A DNA stretch of 64,000 bases from Blattamonas nauphoetae (GCA_033064195.1 JARBJD010000173.1:62001-126000); one strand, 5' to 3'. Positions 10,246-24,900 are shown, numbered from the stretch's first letter. Translations and numbers: made by a program. The notes: generated by a model not told the origin, from the sequence alone.

Positions 10246-13200
10246 ATGCTCACCATCTTCTTTATCACTTCCCTGATCACCACGTTTATAGCACAAACTC
10301 TCTCGGCCGGAACTTATTCTTATTCCTCCACAGTTTTTACCGGATTGGACTTTAAACTCGAAGGTGTCTCCAAAGATACTGTACAATCAAAGGCACATCT
10401 CCTGACTATTTGTTCCAAGGAAACGGAGGAAACTTGTCTTTATCGCAACTCACCTTTATTCCGCATGTCGCCGCCTTTTTGATCAATGCGTTTGGACCAT
10501 CGACAACTGTCGACGTCTCCCACTGTCTGGTGGATGGTTCGTCGCTATCGGCCCCTCTTGAAACAGCTGCTCTGATCTACTTGCATGGAGTTACTGTGAC
10601 ATTAGACCATTTTACGGTCTGTTATTGTACTTTCAAGAACGGTGCAGCTGTTGGTGTTTCATCAGGAGGGGTAACCAAATTTACGATGACAAACTCCGAA
10701 TTTTCTTCTCTAATACGTCAACTCACCGGTACTGTTGCTGTCGTGTCGTTTCCAATGGAGGGAACCACATTACAGTTCGAGAATGTCACAGTGACCGATT
10801 GCTGCTGCCTCAATCAAGACTATACTACCCCAACGGATCCAAACGCGTGGGAAACCACAGCATTCGGTAATGGCGGTGTTTTCCATTTCAAACCTCGCCC
10901 AGGCGATCTCTATGGGGAAGTCACACTCAAGTCATGCAAATTTGTGAATTACACGGTTACCAATGGTTCAGGAGCTGCTGTTCGTGCCGAAAGATTACAA
11001 AGTGTTCTGATCGAAGATTGCGAAATCCATAACGCCTCGTCTTGCGGGTGGAGATCGCAAGGAGCTGCGATCCAGATCTATCAATGCACAGACACTGATA
11101 TCCTCAACTTCCTGATGGAGAACTGCACCGTGCAGGAAGGCAGTCCCCAATCATATGCTGGAGGCATTGCATTTCACCAAAATACAGGCAGATGCGTCGT
11201 CAAGAACTGCAACCTCAAAAAATGCTCTTGTCAGGGATCAGCAGCCGTCCAGGCCGTCCACAATGTGGATTCTGTGACTCTCCAACACTGTCTCTTTGAG
11301 TCTTGCTCGAGCTCAGACTTTAGAATGACAATTCATCTATATGGGAACAAGGAAACCACACTCTCGAATTGTTCGTTCCTACAGTGTGGCAGCCCACGCG
11401 GTGGAACCACAACTGTCCTGAACATCCGCGGACCTGACACCAACATCTTGTCTCTGTCAGACATCCTCGTCGTCCCCAACTTTGATCTGAACCCAACTGG
11501 CCACATCCACCTTCTCGAATTGTTTAACACGTCCCATCCAACAATGACCCTTTCGAACTGTGCCTTTCTTTCAGCTCCTGTCCATCTTCTGAACGACAGT
11601 GTGATCTCAACACATCCCCAAATTGGATTCCCCACTCTCCGCGTGACCAAAGCCTTCAGCGACCAGAAAGACGAAGGGGAAGACACGCTGATGTGTGCCC
11701 ACCCTCACCGAATGTGCCAACACCTCAGCCACGCTGTCACTCTCTGTCGAGGCACCGAAGGACTCGACGTCGCCATCACCGTCAAACTCGCAGCCCATCC
11801 GCATTCGGAGGACGAGGTGGCAGTTGGGAACAGTCGTGTGGATGTGAGAGGAGAAGATGGACAGGAAGGGGCGACGATTGTTTCATCGAAAGGCGGGCAG
11901 ACACTCTTCTCTGTTGGGGGAGGCTGGCTGAAACTGTCGCTCTTCACAATCGCTCTGCCGCCATCAACAGACGCTCAGACAACGATTAAGAGCGCAGGCA
12001 CACTCATCCTCACATCACTCGTTCTTGTCAAGTCTTCGCCATCGCCGACATGTTCCTCACCTCTCCTGACAGTGTCAGCAGGCACGACAACAATCTCGTA
12101 GACCACCCTCCCTCTCCTCCCCTTCGACACACCCGTCCCACTCATCGATGTTCAAGACGGTGGGAAGCTCGTCGTCGAAGCGTACACCTTTTCGTGGGAA
12201 GAAGAGGAAGTGAACACATTCGCACGTGTTGAGGGAGTAGTGGAGATATCTGACTTCGCAGTTGAAAATGGACGACTTTTGAATTCCCTTCTGACTGGAA
12301 GCGGGAGTCTCGTCCTCACTCCGGGCACGCTCACCAATCTGTCGCCATCTGTCTCCGCATCAGCCAGAAACGGAGACCAAACAGGATCGATCTCTGCCAT
12401 CACTCTGACCGTGGAAGACAAAGACGCGACACTGCAAAGTGTGTCGTTCACGACGTGTTCGTCGAGTGGAGATGGGGGAGCGATGAGCATCAAAGTGACA
12501 GGAACAGGAACTTTGAGAATGGAAACTGTCTCGTTCAAATCGTGCGTCGCTGTTGGGAATGGAGGAGGATTCGCGCTTGACTTCTCAGAAATGGCTTCAA
12601 ACCCTTCATTCGTTCTCACTGGAATCACTTTTGGAGAGACGACTGGAGAGGAAGATGAGTCTTGCTCAGCCACACACGGAAATGCGTTTTATGTCGTCGG
12701 CTCAACTCTCCAAACGAGAGTGAATGAGGCACCTTTCAAAACATTCAAACCAGCCCTCACTCCAAATGTTCTCTTCTCGGATGCTCAGAAAATGGAATTC
12801 TTTGGAACTGACACAAACGGGACGGAAGGATCGCTTCTGCCTGCTGTCTTCTCCAAGTCAATCCATCCACCTCAAGTGATGCATCGTTATTTCTCTCATC
12901 TTGTCACTTTACTGACTGCTCAATGAGGAATGGAGCGGTCATCATATTGACGGGACCGAAGGGTGGTGAAGTGCTGATGACCGACTGTTATTTCAGCCGC
13001 AATGACGGATCCCAAGCGAATGATGTCATTGCAGACGCTTCTTGGGCATCTCTCCTCCACTCTTCTTCGTTCGTGCGCTGTTTCTCAGATAGCAACATGG
13101 ATCATCTCGTGGTTGGCCAACGACGACTTTCTTTGTCAAATGCCTTCCATTGCATGTTCCTCCGTTCAAACAGCTCTCTCTCATTGTGTTCAGCAGGGCA

Positions 13201-15264
13201 GCGATGGAAATCCTGTTCTTCGTCTGATCGAGATTGAAACAGATGTGTCAGAAACATCTTCTTTAGTGATCGATTCTCGTCGAATTAAACTCTTCTCGCA
13301 TTCGAACCAGACATTGGAGAGAACTGGATCTGATTCTCTCCTGACAGTCTCGACAGGCTCAGCCGAACTCAGAGATTTCTGTCTGCTCGACTCCATCCCG
13401 TCGTCGGTGTTTCCAGTTCTGGTCCTTTCATCGACAGGATCACTCTCCATTCACTCCGTCACCTTCACTTTCCCAACATCTCCCGTAAACCACAATCTAA
13501 TCCACTCCGAACAAGGACTTGTCACATTCTCACTCATCAACGTCACAAACGCTAAGTTGGACTCGAAATCTCTGATCGACACGAATGGAGGCGATGTTGT
13601 GGGTGACACAGCGTCCTTCGATTGGATTGATAGTTCGTCCACAGCCCACACAATCGACACCAGAATCGTCTCATCTGGCACAACCACCCTCACCAATTCT
13701 CATTTCCAAGATTGTCATTCGGGCGAGGGAGGAGGAGCGTTGAAAGTGATTATTGTGTCTGGTTCGCTTTCGATCGAGAAGAGCTCATTCGAACGATGCT
13801 CGTCGAGTGAAGATGGAGGAGCAGTGTGGATTGACGCAAGCTCAACATCAAACTCGTTCTCGATTGGAATGATGTTTATGACATTTGGAAGAAACTCCAA
13901 CGAAAACAAATGCGGAGAATCAAAACACGGTCAAGACGTGTTCATTGTTGGAGGGAGGTTGGCAAAGATCGTGGAAGTGGGACGATGGAGGGGGACGTTC
14001 GAAGACGCCCCGAAATGGACGCTGGTCGGATCAGATAGCACTTCAGGTCGTGTTCTGGATCTGACGGATCTGCTTCAGGGATCACTCTGGCGAGTGAGCG
14101 AGAGAGGAAGCGATGAAAACGGAGATGGGTCGTTGAGCTCTCCATTCGGGACGATCTCGCGAGGATTGGTGGAAATGATGAAGTCTTCAGAGTCGACAGG
14201 ATTTCTGGAAGTGATGGGAAAGGTGAGGATCGGGAAGAGGATGGAGTTGTTGGAGGAAGGAGAGGAGAAGACGATGACATTGTCAGGAGAGGGAGAGGGG
14301 AGCGGATGTGTCTGTGGAGTGGAGAAAGATTCGGAAGAAGAGCCAGCAATCAAAAGACGAGAAACCAGAATGATCGTAATCCGATTCCACACCCTCTCCC
14401 TGAAAGACCTTTCGATCTGGCTGGCATCCGGAAAGGGAGTTGTGTTTGAAGTTGTGGGGAAAGGGAAGCTGCTGATAGCGTCGTGTCGTGTGGGAGGAGA
14501 GAAGAACAATCAACAAGAAATCAAGATGAGTCTGGTTGGTTGTGGCTGGGAGAGGAGGACAAGTCACAACAACAACACTATCGAGCACAGACCTTCATCT
14601 TCGAGGAAAAGCATCACTGTTCTCACTTCTTGGAGCAAGCCACGTTGACTTGAATGAAATCTCGATGGTTCAGGTTGAGACAGAGCAAGGATGTGTCGTT
14701 TGTGGAGAAGTAAGAGGAGAACTTCAGATGACGCGGTCTTCATTCGTTCGATGTGGAGGACGATATTTCGGAAGTGTTGTTCGTGTGAGGGGGGTTGGAA
14801 GCCGAATTGTGATTCGTGAATGTGTGTTCTCAGATTGCTGGACACGCGTTCGAATGGATGAGGTTGGAATGGGATGGAGTGGAGAAGAAGTGAGGGTGGG
14901 AGAGATGGAAGGAGGGAGGGGAAGAGGAGGAGGCTGTGTGCTCGTTGAAATCGAAGGAGCATGGAAAGGAAAGCGAGGGATCGCCGATCTCTCCGGAAGT
15001 CGCTTTGAGAGATGTGTGTTGGAGAACACAGACAGTCTGGAGAGCGGGAAGAGATGTGTGGGAGGGAGTGGGTTCCTGATTGTGGGAAGAGGCCGAGGTC
15101 GAGCTGAAGGTGATTTGTCAAACGTTGTTGTGTCTGACTGTTTGTGCAAGAATATGGATGAGGGAGAGAGAGGAGGAGTGATTGGATGGGCGAAATCTCC
15201 GATCCACGTGGATCGTCGTGGGATGAAGCTTTCAGGGTGCACTGTGGATAGCGTTGAACTATAA
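10246..15264 (+). pseudogene. Decayed giant beta-helix surface protein gene
   Basis: Starts with a good signal peptide from the ATG at 10246 (MLTIFFITSLITTFIAQTLS), then parallel beta-helix repeats of the xxLxxCxFxxC...GGA type (for example GGALKVIIVSGSLSIEKSSF near 13735). The coding run is split over several frames. A frame change lies near 10408, an in-frame TAG at 12099 with coding resuming in the same frame, and further changes near 12900, 13130 and 14600. The last piece stops at 15264 without a membrane segment or kinase tail, unlike the intact relatives at 15.9-25.7 and 40.7-50.3 kb. Short introns could explain one or two junctions, but not the TAG and all the shifts, so a pseudogene is the best reading. 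Confidence 0.65.
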
Positions 15265-15944
15265 AACGAATGAGGGAAGATAATGAGAGAGACTTCATGA
15301 CACTCTGTTCTTCTTTTTTTTCATTTCAAATTCGAAATGTTCATTTTACAAAAACAACAGATATGTCGATGCCAGAGAATGAAGAATGAACGATGTGTGA
15401 GATGTTCCTTTTCTTGGAAATGCGAAATGGGGGATGTGAGAAATCAAGACAGTTTCCAACAAAAAGTAGAACAAAAGCAAGACAGACCCCAAAACGAGAT
15501 TGGTGCGATGAAACAAATGAAGATGGGAGGGCATATGTTGTGACTGACTGAGTCTTTGTTTGAGAAGAGATGCAGAAATAGAGAGGTCTTGGTTGGGATG
15601 ATAAGGTGAGGTGACCAACCACGAATCCCATCTGAGTCTGTGTCCATTCCAGTGAACGGACGACGACCGATAAGCGATGAGAGAACATTGAGTGGGTATG
15701 TGTGTGTGAGTGAATGGGGGTGAGTGTGGGAGAATGAAGATGCGTGTGAGGGAGCTAAAGTGTGAGTGAGGGAGTGGGCGAAGAGGACGAGCTCGTTGGA
15801 TCAATAGCAGTGTTGTTGGTGACGTGAAAAGAAGAACGAAGATCACAGCTTGGTCGATCCAGAGTGTGTGAGAGGGAGAAGATGGAGATGGATTGAAAAG
15901 AAAGAGTCTGTCGGCAGTTGTGTGTGGGGTTGAAAAGAAGTTTC
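15265..15944. other. Convergent intergenic region, no gene seen
   Basis: Lies between the 3' ends of the decayed plus-strand gene and the minus-strand receptor gene. Open frames here are compositional (Ser/Pro/His-rich) and mutually overlapping. I see no domain or splice pattern. Confidence 0.45.
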
Positions 15945-18900
15945 TCAAAGAAGACAGTTCTGATGATTCGCGGGATTCGAGAACTCAACAGAGTCCAGTC
16001 TGCTTTCAATCGAGTCCAGATTCGGGCGTTGAGAAGGGTCAAGAGACAGACACGATCGGATCAGTTCCTCAAGTCCCACATTCGCAATCAGCTCCATTTT
16101 CGGAAGACTTCCTGTTCCCAGTTGACGATTCGCATTCACTGCATCCATCTCACTCAGCGGAACTGTCTCGCTCTCAATCTCGAACAGAACAAGACCAAGA
16201 CTGAACACTGCCGCCTTCGAATCATCAAACTCCTTTGCGGGCTCCCCCACATTCTGAGTTGCTTCAGGAGCCCTCCATCGAAGCAACTCGAATCCTTCCC
16301 CCTGGTTCTGCAGTTGTGAGTGTTGTTGTGTTAATGAACCAGTGTTCCCAAGTGTTGGATCATTGAAAGCTGAACCAAATGTGTGTTGTTGAGGGTCAGC
16401 AAAAGCGACGACTGGATCAGGCTGGATCGGAGGGTCTTGCGCTCCTTTGATCAGATTCGCTTGATGTCCCCCTTTCTCAGGCATAAGCTTCAGCTCCACA
16501 TTTCCATCAGAGTCGAATAGCACAGCATGAGACGACAGTCGAGACAGAAGATGGAAGTCTGCATTCCATTTCTGGATTTCAGTCAAAGCATGCGCAATCT
16601 GTTTCGCTGTCCCAAGTTTCGGAAACGCGATCTTTGGTGTCGAGTGGAGCCGACTGTACAGCGTGTCTTTCCTGTTCACTGGCTTCATCTGCATCGCCTC
16701 TCCATCCAACACAACAATCCCTTCCGTGAACGATCCATGAGCTGCCGGTGACATTCCATCAGTTTGAGGAAGGCTGGTCGTCGCTTCTTGCGATTTGTCT
16801 GCAATCTCAAACGGCCCTTCAGAGTTCCCAGCGGCGAGAAGCGAATTTTGCGGAATCACATTCGTCCAATCGGTGATGTCTTCCAGCTTTTCGGGTGGAA
16901 GAGCATCCAGCTCAGCATTCTTTGGATTCAGAAGTTTGTCTCCTCGTTCTTTTTGTTTCGCGTGGCGACGACGACACCAAATAATGATCAGGATCAACAG
17001 AATGGCTCCTGCGGAGAGGGCAGCCACAAGCGGAATCCACCATTTCATGTTGTCCTTTGTGGTTTGAGCGAATCTCTCCAATGAATTCTGTTGAATCACG
17101 AATGATGAAGTGGTTCGAGCTCCTTGTCCAAACACAAGGCGGCCACGCCATTCCAGTGACGATTCAAGACTCAACGCCGATTGTGAAAGAATCAGTGTGA
17201 TTGTGGATTCACTGAATGATGTTGTCGAGTCTTTGGTCAGATCAACATGATGATATTGTCCTTCAGCCTTGTTCTTTTGAACTTCGAACACTTCCAATGA
17301 CAAATCGCAAGGGAACAGTGAAGCACCGGAAATAGTGATTGTGAACGACTTGTCTTTCTTGTTCAAAGAGCTCTTCGATCCAGATTCGAGTGACGGAACG
17401 AAGAGAGGATGTGAGACAACAGCAGCGACACCAGTCAGTTTGCACTCATTCGCGGACACCCACGGCGAGGGGTTGGTCGATGTCCCGTCTCCTCCACTCA
17501 ACGTCCGCACTTCAATCGATCCTTCTTCTGAGCAGTGGATGTTCCGACGAGCTGAAGAGGTGAGCTTACGATGTGGAGTGTTGTCAGAGAATGCGCTGGT
17601 TTCGACAGTCAGTTTGCCATTCCTCACGTTGATCGCTCCTTGTGACAGGTGAGAGAACTTTGTGTTGTCGACGCTGGTTTCACAGGTGTCGAGTTGAATG
17701 AGTCCTGTCGTCCAGGAACAGTCTGACGAATCATCAGAATCACTTTCGTCGTTGTCTGTGCGAGTTGTTGTTGAATCTGAAGGGCCAACGAACGATCCAT
17801 CTTTGATCACAATCGTGGAGTTCGAAGCGAAGAGGAAGACGAACGAGGGAAGTGTTGAGTCAATCAGCACATCAACATCTCGGAGTTCAAACAGACCATC
17901 CGACGAAACAACAATCATCCCATTCTCTCCCATCAACGCTGAAGACGCAATTCGAAGCTTCGGTTCAATCGATGTCCCTTTCTCAACAACAACAATTCCA
18001 TTCCCAAGACAAGAAATCGTGTTCGAAAGTGTCGCAGTAACTTTGATCCGAATCGACACATCCAACGATCCTGTCATCGCTCCCACTTTCCACGCCGAGT
18101 CCATCGAACTGCACGCCATTTCACTCGTTCCACACAGACGAGACGAGTCAGACGACGACGAGTCACAGTACACCACAATCGGTGAGGGAGCAGGATCTGT
18201 CGAGAATGTCACTGAGTCTCCCACAAACACAACTTGATTGGTGTCCTCGTTCTTGATCGACACAATTCGGTATGTTTGGCTGTACTGGAGTGTGTCAGGC
18301 CATCCAATCGCCATTTCTGTTGTCGATCCTTTCGTTGTTGAGTTGAAGGTGATTTCAAAAGTGTCGCCAGAATCCAGTGTGACCAAGAATGGAGTGTGCA
18401 GAGGAAGATCAGTTCCAGCCAGCTCGATCGTGACTGTTGTGTTGAGAGAGTGCACAAAACGGGCTTCGGCTGACAACACTTCAGCTGGATGCGGAATGCT
18501 AAATGTCGAACAATCCAGAATGACGTCTGTGGAACTGTTGATGAACGAGATAATTGTGATTTTATTTCCAAACTGAATGCTTGGTGAGCCAGTCAGAAGT
18601 GAGAGAGTCAGCTCAAGTTCTTCGTTCGAGATTCGAGTGGCAGTTGCTGGGAAAGGAGACGAAGACGTTGGAGATGTGATTTGGAGTTGAGCTGCGAACG
18701 AGTCAAGAAGGAAGGCACGGCCAGAAAGAGTCACTGTCACGGTTTGGAGGTCGATGCTCAGAACAGGAAACGCTGATGCAACACGAGCAGGTTCAAGTGG
18801 TGTTTCGAAAGAGAGGGCTGCATTCTGAAGCAATTCTGCCGACCCTTCCTTCATCCACTCGATCCAATACAAATAACCATATCGCAGATCCGCTGACGAC

Positions 18901-21900
18901 AGAGGATAGAGAACAACAGCACAAGACGCAGACTCAGATGGCGACGACGCCGTCGACACAACTGACAGTGTCGTCGTGTGAGCATCAGCGTTCGACTCGG
19001 ACGATATCGAGATCGGTTCCCCTCGCACACTCAGCGTGTACGTCGTTTTCGATTTCAGTGCTCGTCCAGACACTGTCAATGTCACTGAGTCCTTCTGCGC
19101 TGATGAGAATGCTGAAATTCCCACTCCTGTCACTCGAGATGGTTCATTGATCGCGAATGAATTGGGCTTCGCGTCGATGATCAGATACGCAGAAGGAGAT
19201 GACGTTGCAGCAACAGAGAAGAGTGTGTACCCTCCTTCCAAAACCCGTCACTTTCCAAAACCCGTCACACTTTTGACGGGTCATCTTTTTGTTGTTTCCA
19301 CCTCTCATTTTCATCTCAAAATTGTTTTTATTCAACTTTTTTTGAAATGAAATCAATTGAAAACAAATTGAGAAAAAAGTCGGGATAGTAATACCTCCTT
19401 GTTCTGGTCAAGGTGATCAACCCTGAATTTTGTTGTGGGTGATCCTTCTCGACCAGTTATCGTAAAGACCTCTCGTTTTCACTAAATCGAATGTTTTGGT
19501 GGAATTGAAGCTTTTCTGCCATTTTCAATCTTTTTTAAGCAACAGACATTTCCGTCTTTTCATCATTTTGCGCCCAACGATCAAAAATGCAACCTTTCAG
19601 TCACTACAACTTCTTCACTTGTCACAAATTTTTGTAAAAATCATTCGGAGAGCATCATCCTCTTGGTCAAATGATAATTTCTTCAAAAAAGTTAAGATAG
19701 ATGCCAAATTTGTGTGTAAACTGTCGAAAACACGAGGTTTTGGAAAAAGTTGAGAATTAAGAGTTGTTCAGAAAAGAATGAAAATGGCAGAAAAGCTTCA
19801 ATTCCACCAAAACATTCGATTTAGTGAAAACGAGAGGTCTTTACGATAACTGGTCGAGAAGGATCACCCACAACAAAATTCAGGGTTGATCACCTTGACC
19901 AGAACAAGGAGGTATTACTATCCCGACTTTTTTCTCAATTTGTTTTCAATTGATTTCATTTCAAAAAAAAGTTGAATAAAAACAATTTTGAGATGAAAAT
20001 GAGAGGTGGAAACAACAAAAAGATGACCCGTCAAAAGTGTGACGGGTTTTGGAAAGTGACGGGTTTTGGAAGGAGGGTATGTCGTGTCGAACGACAGAAT
20101 CGGTGATGATCCAAAGATCGACACAGAGACGACGCTTGAGTTCCGTTCTTCACTCATTTCATCATCAAATGAAACCACAAACGAAGGACCATTCGCTGAG
20201 TTCAGTCGCACATCGTAAGACCCGTTCGAAACATATCTCCCACGAAGTCTGATTGTTGTGCTGTTTCCATTCTCATCCAGATCTCCCCAAATCCCAACAA
20301 TTCGTGCGAGTTCTCCCGATGTCGTGAAGCCATTCGGATTTGCATCGATGATCAGATAGTCGGAGGGTGACGATGTTGGAGCGACAGAGAACAGTGTGTA
20401 TGTCGTGTCGAACGACAGAATCGGCGATGATCCAAAGATCAACACAGAAACAACACTCGAATTCCGTTCTTCACACATTTCATCATCAAATGAAACCACA
20501 AACGAAGGACCATCTGGTGTGTTCAAACGAACATTGTACGATCCTTCAGCAATCTGTCTCCCACGAACTGTGATTTCTGTGTAATTTCCACTTTCATCCA
20601 ACTCTCCCCAAATCCCAACAATTCGAGCTGGCTCTGCTGGAACCTTGAAGATCGCGGTCTCCTCAACTGCTGTCAGAACACTGGAAATCGTGAGAGATGT
20701 GATTCTGTAGCGACAAGAATACTTCATCGATTGGGGAAGAGGGAAGAGGGTGATGGTGAGAGAGTGAGTTGTCAGAGCAGTGTCACCAATCTTGCCGCCA
20801 AATGTGTCGGACAAGGTGATGGGACTTGTGTTCGGAATCACATCTCCGTTTTCATCAATCTCATCCAGTGAGATTGAGAAGGGCGTGCCAGCTGGGAATA
20901 CTTCTCCACTCAGAACAACTTCCCCTGATCGCTTCAACTCTCCAACAAGACAACACGACGAAGTTTTGATCCGAGGAGGAGCGGCTGGCGTTTCGAATGT
21001 GATCGTTCCATCCAGCGAGCAGTGAAGTGTGGACGACGTCAGACTCAAAACTGTGTAGGTTGTTCCATATTTCAGCGACGATCCTTCGAAAACGAGAACT
21101 TCATAAAATCCTTCTGTTTCAGAGACAAAGGTGACATCCATCTCAATCGGAGTTGAGTCTTTTTCTGTCACTTTCAGTTTCATCGCACCAACAGGCATTC
21201 GAACAGATTCCAGCGCCAGAATCACATTGTTGATGTTCGATGCGTTCAGCGCTGCTTTCACATTCATCAAAGTCGGTCCTAGTGGTGTTCGGAACGACAC
21301 AGAATCACATTTCACTTTTCGATCACCCTTCATCACTGTTTCCACTGAATATTCAGTGTCGAACTGCATCTGTCCAGGCAGACTCGCTAAGATCGTTCCA
21401 TTTCCTGTTGTCGATGAATCGAAATCAACCAAAAACGAGAGATCACCAACCAGTTCGATTGTGAAGTCAGATCCAATCGGCAGGTCTGTCCCAACAATCC
21501 CAACCGAGAATGAAGACGATGAACAAGTGGAAGGCGCAGAAATCGATGTCACGATCGGGCCAGACGGAGCAGTGAACGGCAAGTTTGGGGTGATGACCAA
21601 GTCGTTCGATCCTCCACTCGCAACACTCAGCGTGTACTTTTTTTCAAACTCAAGATGAGTTGTGTTCTCTTCCCAACACGCTTTGAATGCAATCCAGCAC
21701 TCCGATGAGCTTTTCACTTCAATCTTCCCATCACTCTCAATCTCACTTCCACTTTCTGATTTCACAATCATCAATGTCGTGTCTTGCTTCAGAGCAAACC
21801 CTTTCACAACCACAACCACTCCATCCTTCGAAGACGTCAGAGAACACGATTCGATCGACGACAGGCGAGCTGGCTGGTCGGGTGTGGAGAATGAGAGAAC

Positions 21901-24900
21901 AGAAGTCTGGAGTATAGTTGATCCATCGAGCGACACAGAATCCACACTGTAGTCGTATCCGAAGAGCAAGTCGGCCGAAGTGTGAGGATACAATTCGACT
22001 TCTTTTGAGCCAGATTCTGCAGGAGTTGATGAGCCTGTTCGAATTGTGACGATTGGTTCGTGTGGCTCTGTGTTGACTGTTGTGGATGATGTCTGTTTTG
22101 GGAGACCAGCAAGATGGAGTTCATAGTCTGTGTTTGGCTGAAGTGCTCGTCCAGTGATTGTCAGTGTTGCTTTTGTTTTGAGAGAGTCTGAGAAATCACC
22201 GATTTTGATTTTGGTGATCCGAGCGGGTTCAGCGATCGAGAATGAGCTTGGATCGGCATCGATGATCAAAGAGTCAGAAGGAGATGACGTTGGAGTCACA
22301 GAGAACAGTGTGAATATCGTGTCGAACGACAGAATCGGCGATGATCCAAAGATCGACACAGAAGCAACACTCGAATTCCGTTCTGAGCTCAATCCATCAG
22401 AAAACGAAACCACAAACGAAGGACCTTCCGCTGAGTTCAAATGAACATTGTACGATCCTTCAGCAATCTGTCTTCCACGAACTGTGATTTCTGTGTTATT
22501 TCCACTTTCATCCAAACTCGCCCAAATCCCAACAATTCGAGCTGGCTCGTCAGGAACTCGGAACGACACTGAACCATCGAGAGCGAAGTGCAGAGTCTTC
22601 GAAGTTAGTGACGACACCAAATATGTCTTTCCATATTTTAATTGAGATCCTCCAAACACAACTTCTTCGCCACTTCCTGACGTCGCTGTGTCGATCGAGA
22701 CAGAAAGGCTCAACGGTGCGGATTCACCTTGTTCAACAATTGTCATTGTGTGTGCACCTGTCATCATTCGACTCCCTGTCAGCGTCAACAACACATTGTT
22801 CTTGTTCGGCGACTTCAGCGCAGTCGTCACTTTCTCCAAAATTGGACCAAGTGGCGTCGTCACGCTCGTCTGGTTCAAAAGCACATGTTCTCCTCCTTTC
22901 GTCACACTCACTATCGAATATGTCGTGTTGAACTCGATTTCAGATGGAAGACCAGCTTTCACTCTTTCTGTTCCTGATGTTCCTGTGCTGAAGGTGATCT
23001 CGAATGATCGAGACGACGAGAGACTTACAGTGTACGTCCCACCTGAAGGAAAGTTCGACCCAACAACTGAAACCGAAAACGTGTCTGACGAGCATTCAGT
23101 TGGAACAATGAACGATGTGATCACAGGAGGAGAGGGAACAACGAAAGAGACTCCAGAGTCAATCACAATCGGAACTGACTTGCACGACGCTGACTGGACA
23201 GAATATGTCTTCCCAAACAACAGATGTGTCGTGTTCTCCTTCCATCCAACTGGAAACACAATCGAACAAGTTGTCGAATTAGCAATCGAGAGGTCACATT
23301 CAAGCTCAGCATCACTGTCCAAAGACTTGAATTGAATCGTTCCTGTTCCAGTTGGGAGCAAGAATCCACTGAAGACAACAGACAACTCGTCTTTTTGTCC
23401 ATTCAGCGAGCGAGAGAGGATAGATGCGATGCGAACTTGTTCAGAAGGAGTGGTGAAGGTGAGAGTGTTGGTTCGTCGAATGTCATTCTTCGTTCCATCC
23501 TTTTGGTGTTCAATTCGAATGATTTCATATTCTGTTGACCATTCCAGTCTTCCTTCAGCATCAGATGGATAAAGAGGCGCATCTCCAGTCAGAGTCAACG
23601 AGTCGGTGCGAGTCAACGAAATGTTGACTTGAACCCCATTGCTCTGAACGAGCATCGAATAACTTCCCTCCAGAAGTGTCACTCCCTTCACTGTGATCGT
23701 TGTCGTGTTCGCATCTTTCAGAATCGCTGACGCAGAGAAGAGCTGAGAACCTACATCCCCAGGAAGGACGAAGGAGCGGAGAGTGTAGTCGGCTGAGGGA
23801 AGAACCCCATTCTTTCCAGACGACACGGTCGCTGTCCCTGTCGTCGAATTCCCTCCACTCGTGGAGAAGTCAACAAACACCAACCGAGGCACAAGCAAGC
23901 CTTCCAACAGAATCCCCATCGCTCCTCCAATCACTTCCGTCGTCCTCACTTCCACAGACGCTTCGTCTCCACTGATCGTGACTGTGCATGCTTCGACAGT
24001 CGGTGTGGACGTGATCTGCGGGACGAGTGTGCTGTCCGCTGTTTTCGTCGGTTGAAAATACACATTCGGAGCACCCGACGTCGAATCACAGTGGCTGATC
24101 TTCGACGACACGTCGTCAAAAGTGAGGTGGTAGAACAAGATATCCCTCGAAGCTTTAACATTCTCAGCCGAACAGCCTCGAAAGAGAAGAGAGGTCAGAA
24201 AATCGAAGGACGCGATCATATAGATTCCGAGTGTCGCGCTCGACGTCGCCTTACAATCGACAAACGAGCAATTAGTGATGGTTGCGACGGAAATGTTGTA
24301 AATTGCAACAGCAGAGGAAAACTGTGCCTCAGCTTTCTCAAAAAACGAGTCGCTGATTGACGCCAACGTACAATTTCTGTTGAACACGCAGCCTCCATAA
24401 TTTGCGTTTTGTTCTGTTGATTTGCATTCCGTGAACGCTGATTTCGCAATTTCGAGCTTATTTTGCATATTTCCTGGGCATTCTATGTTTATCGCCCCTC
24501 CATCATCGTTCCCAGCGGTGACATGGCAGACATGGAAGGAACACTGTCGGACGGTGAGGGAGGCCCCAGATTTCATAAATATCGCTCCTCCGCCAGCGTA
24601 TGAACCGACTGCGGTGATCATATTTCGGAAGGTGCAGAGAGTGAAGGTTGCGGAGGTGATGGTTGAGAAGTCCGAGAATTGGAAGCGCTGGGATGATGTT
24701 GTGTAGTTCTTGTTGGGATATGAAGCCGCTGTGTTCGATTCGCGGATGCAGGAAGAGAAGGAGGTGTTCAGGCAGGCCAGGTTTCCTCCAAGATTCGCAT
24801 CCAACATTGTCGTCCCACTGTCATGATTCGAACATTTCGACACGCAACACCCGACGATTGCTTGTTGTTGCAAACTCCCAAACCTGTTCTGGTTCTCAAA

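Noticed and set aside
15346-15948. 200-codon minus-strand frame after the receptor gene
   Set aside because: Low-complexity Ser/Pro/His composition, overlaps other frames, follows the receptor stop; no domain.
19918-20078. C-terminal extension of the receptor's first half through the MITE
   Set aside because: These codons are TIR sequence read by chance, not receptor protein.
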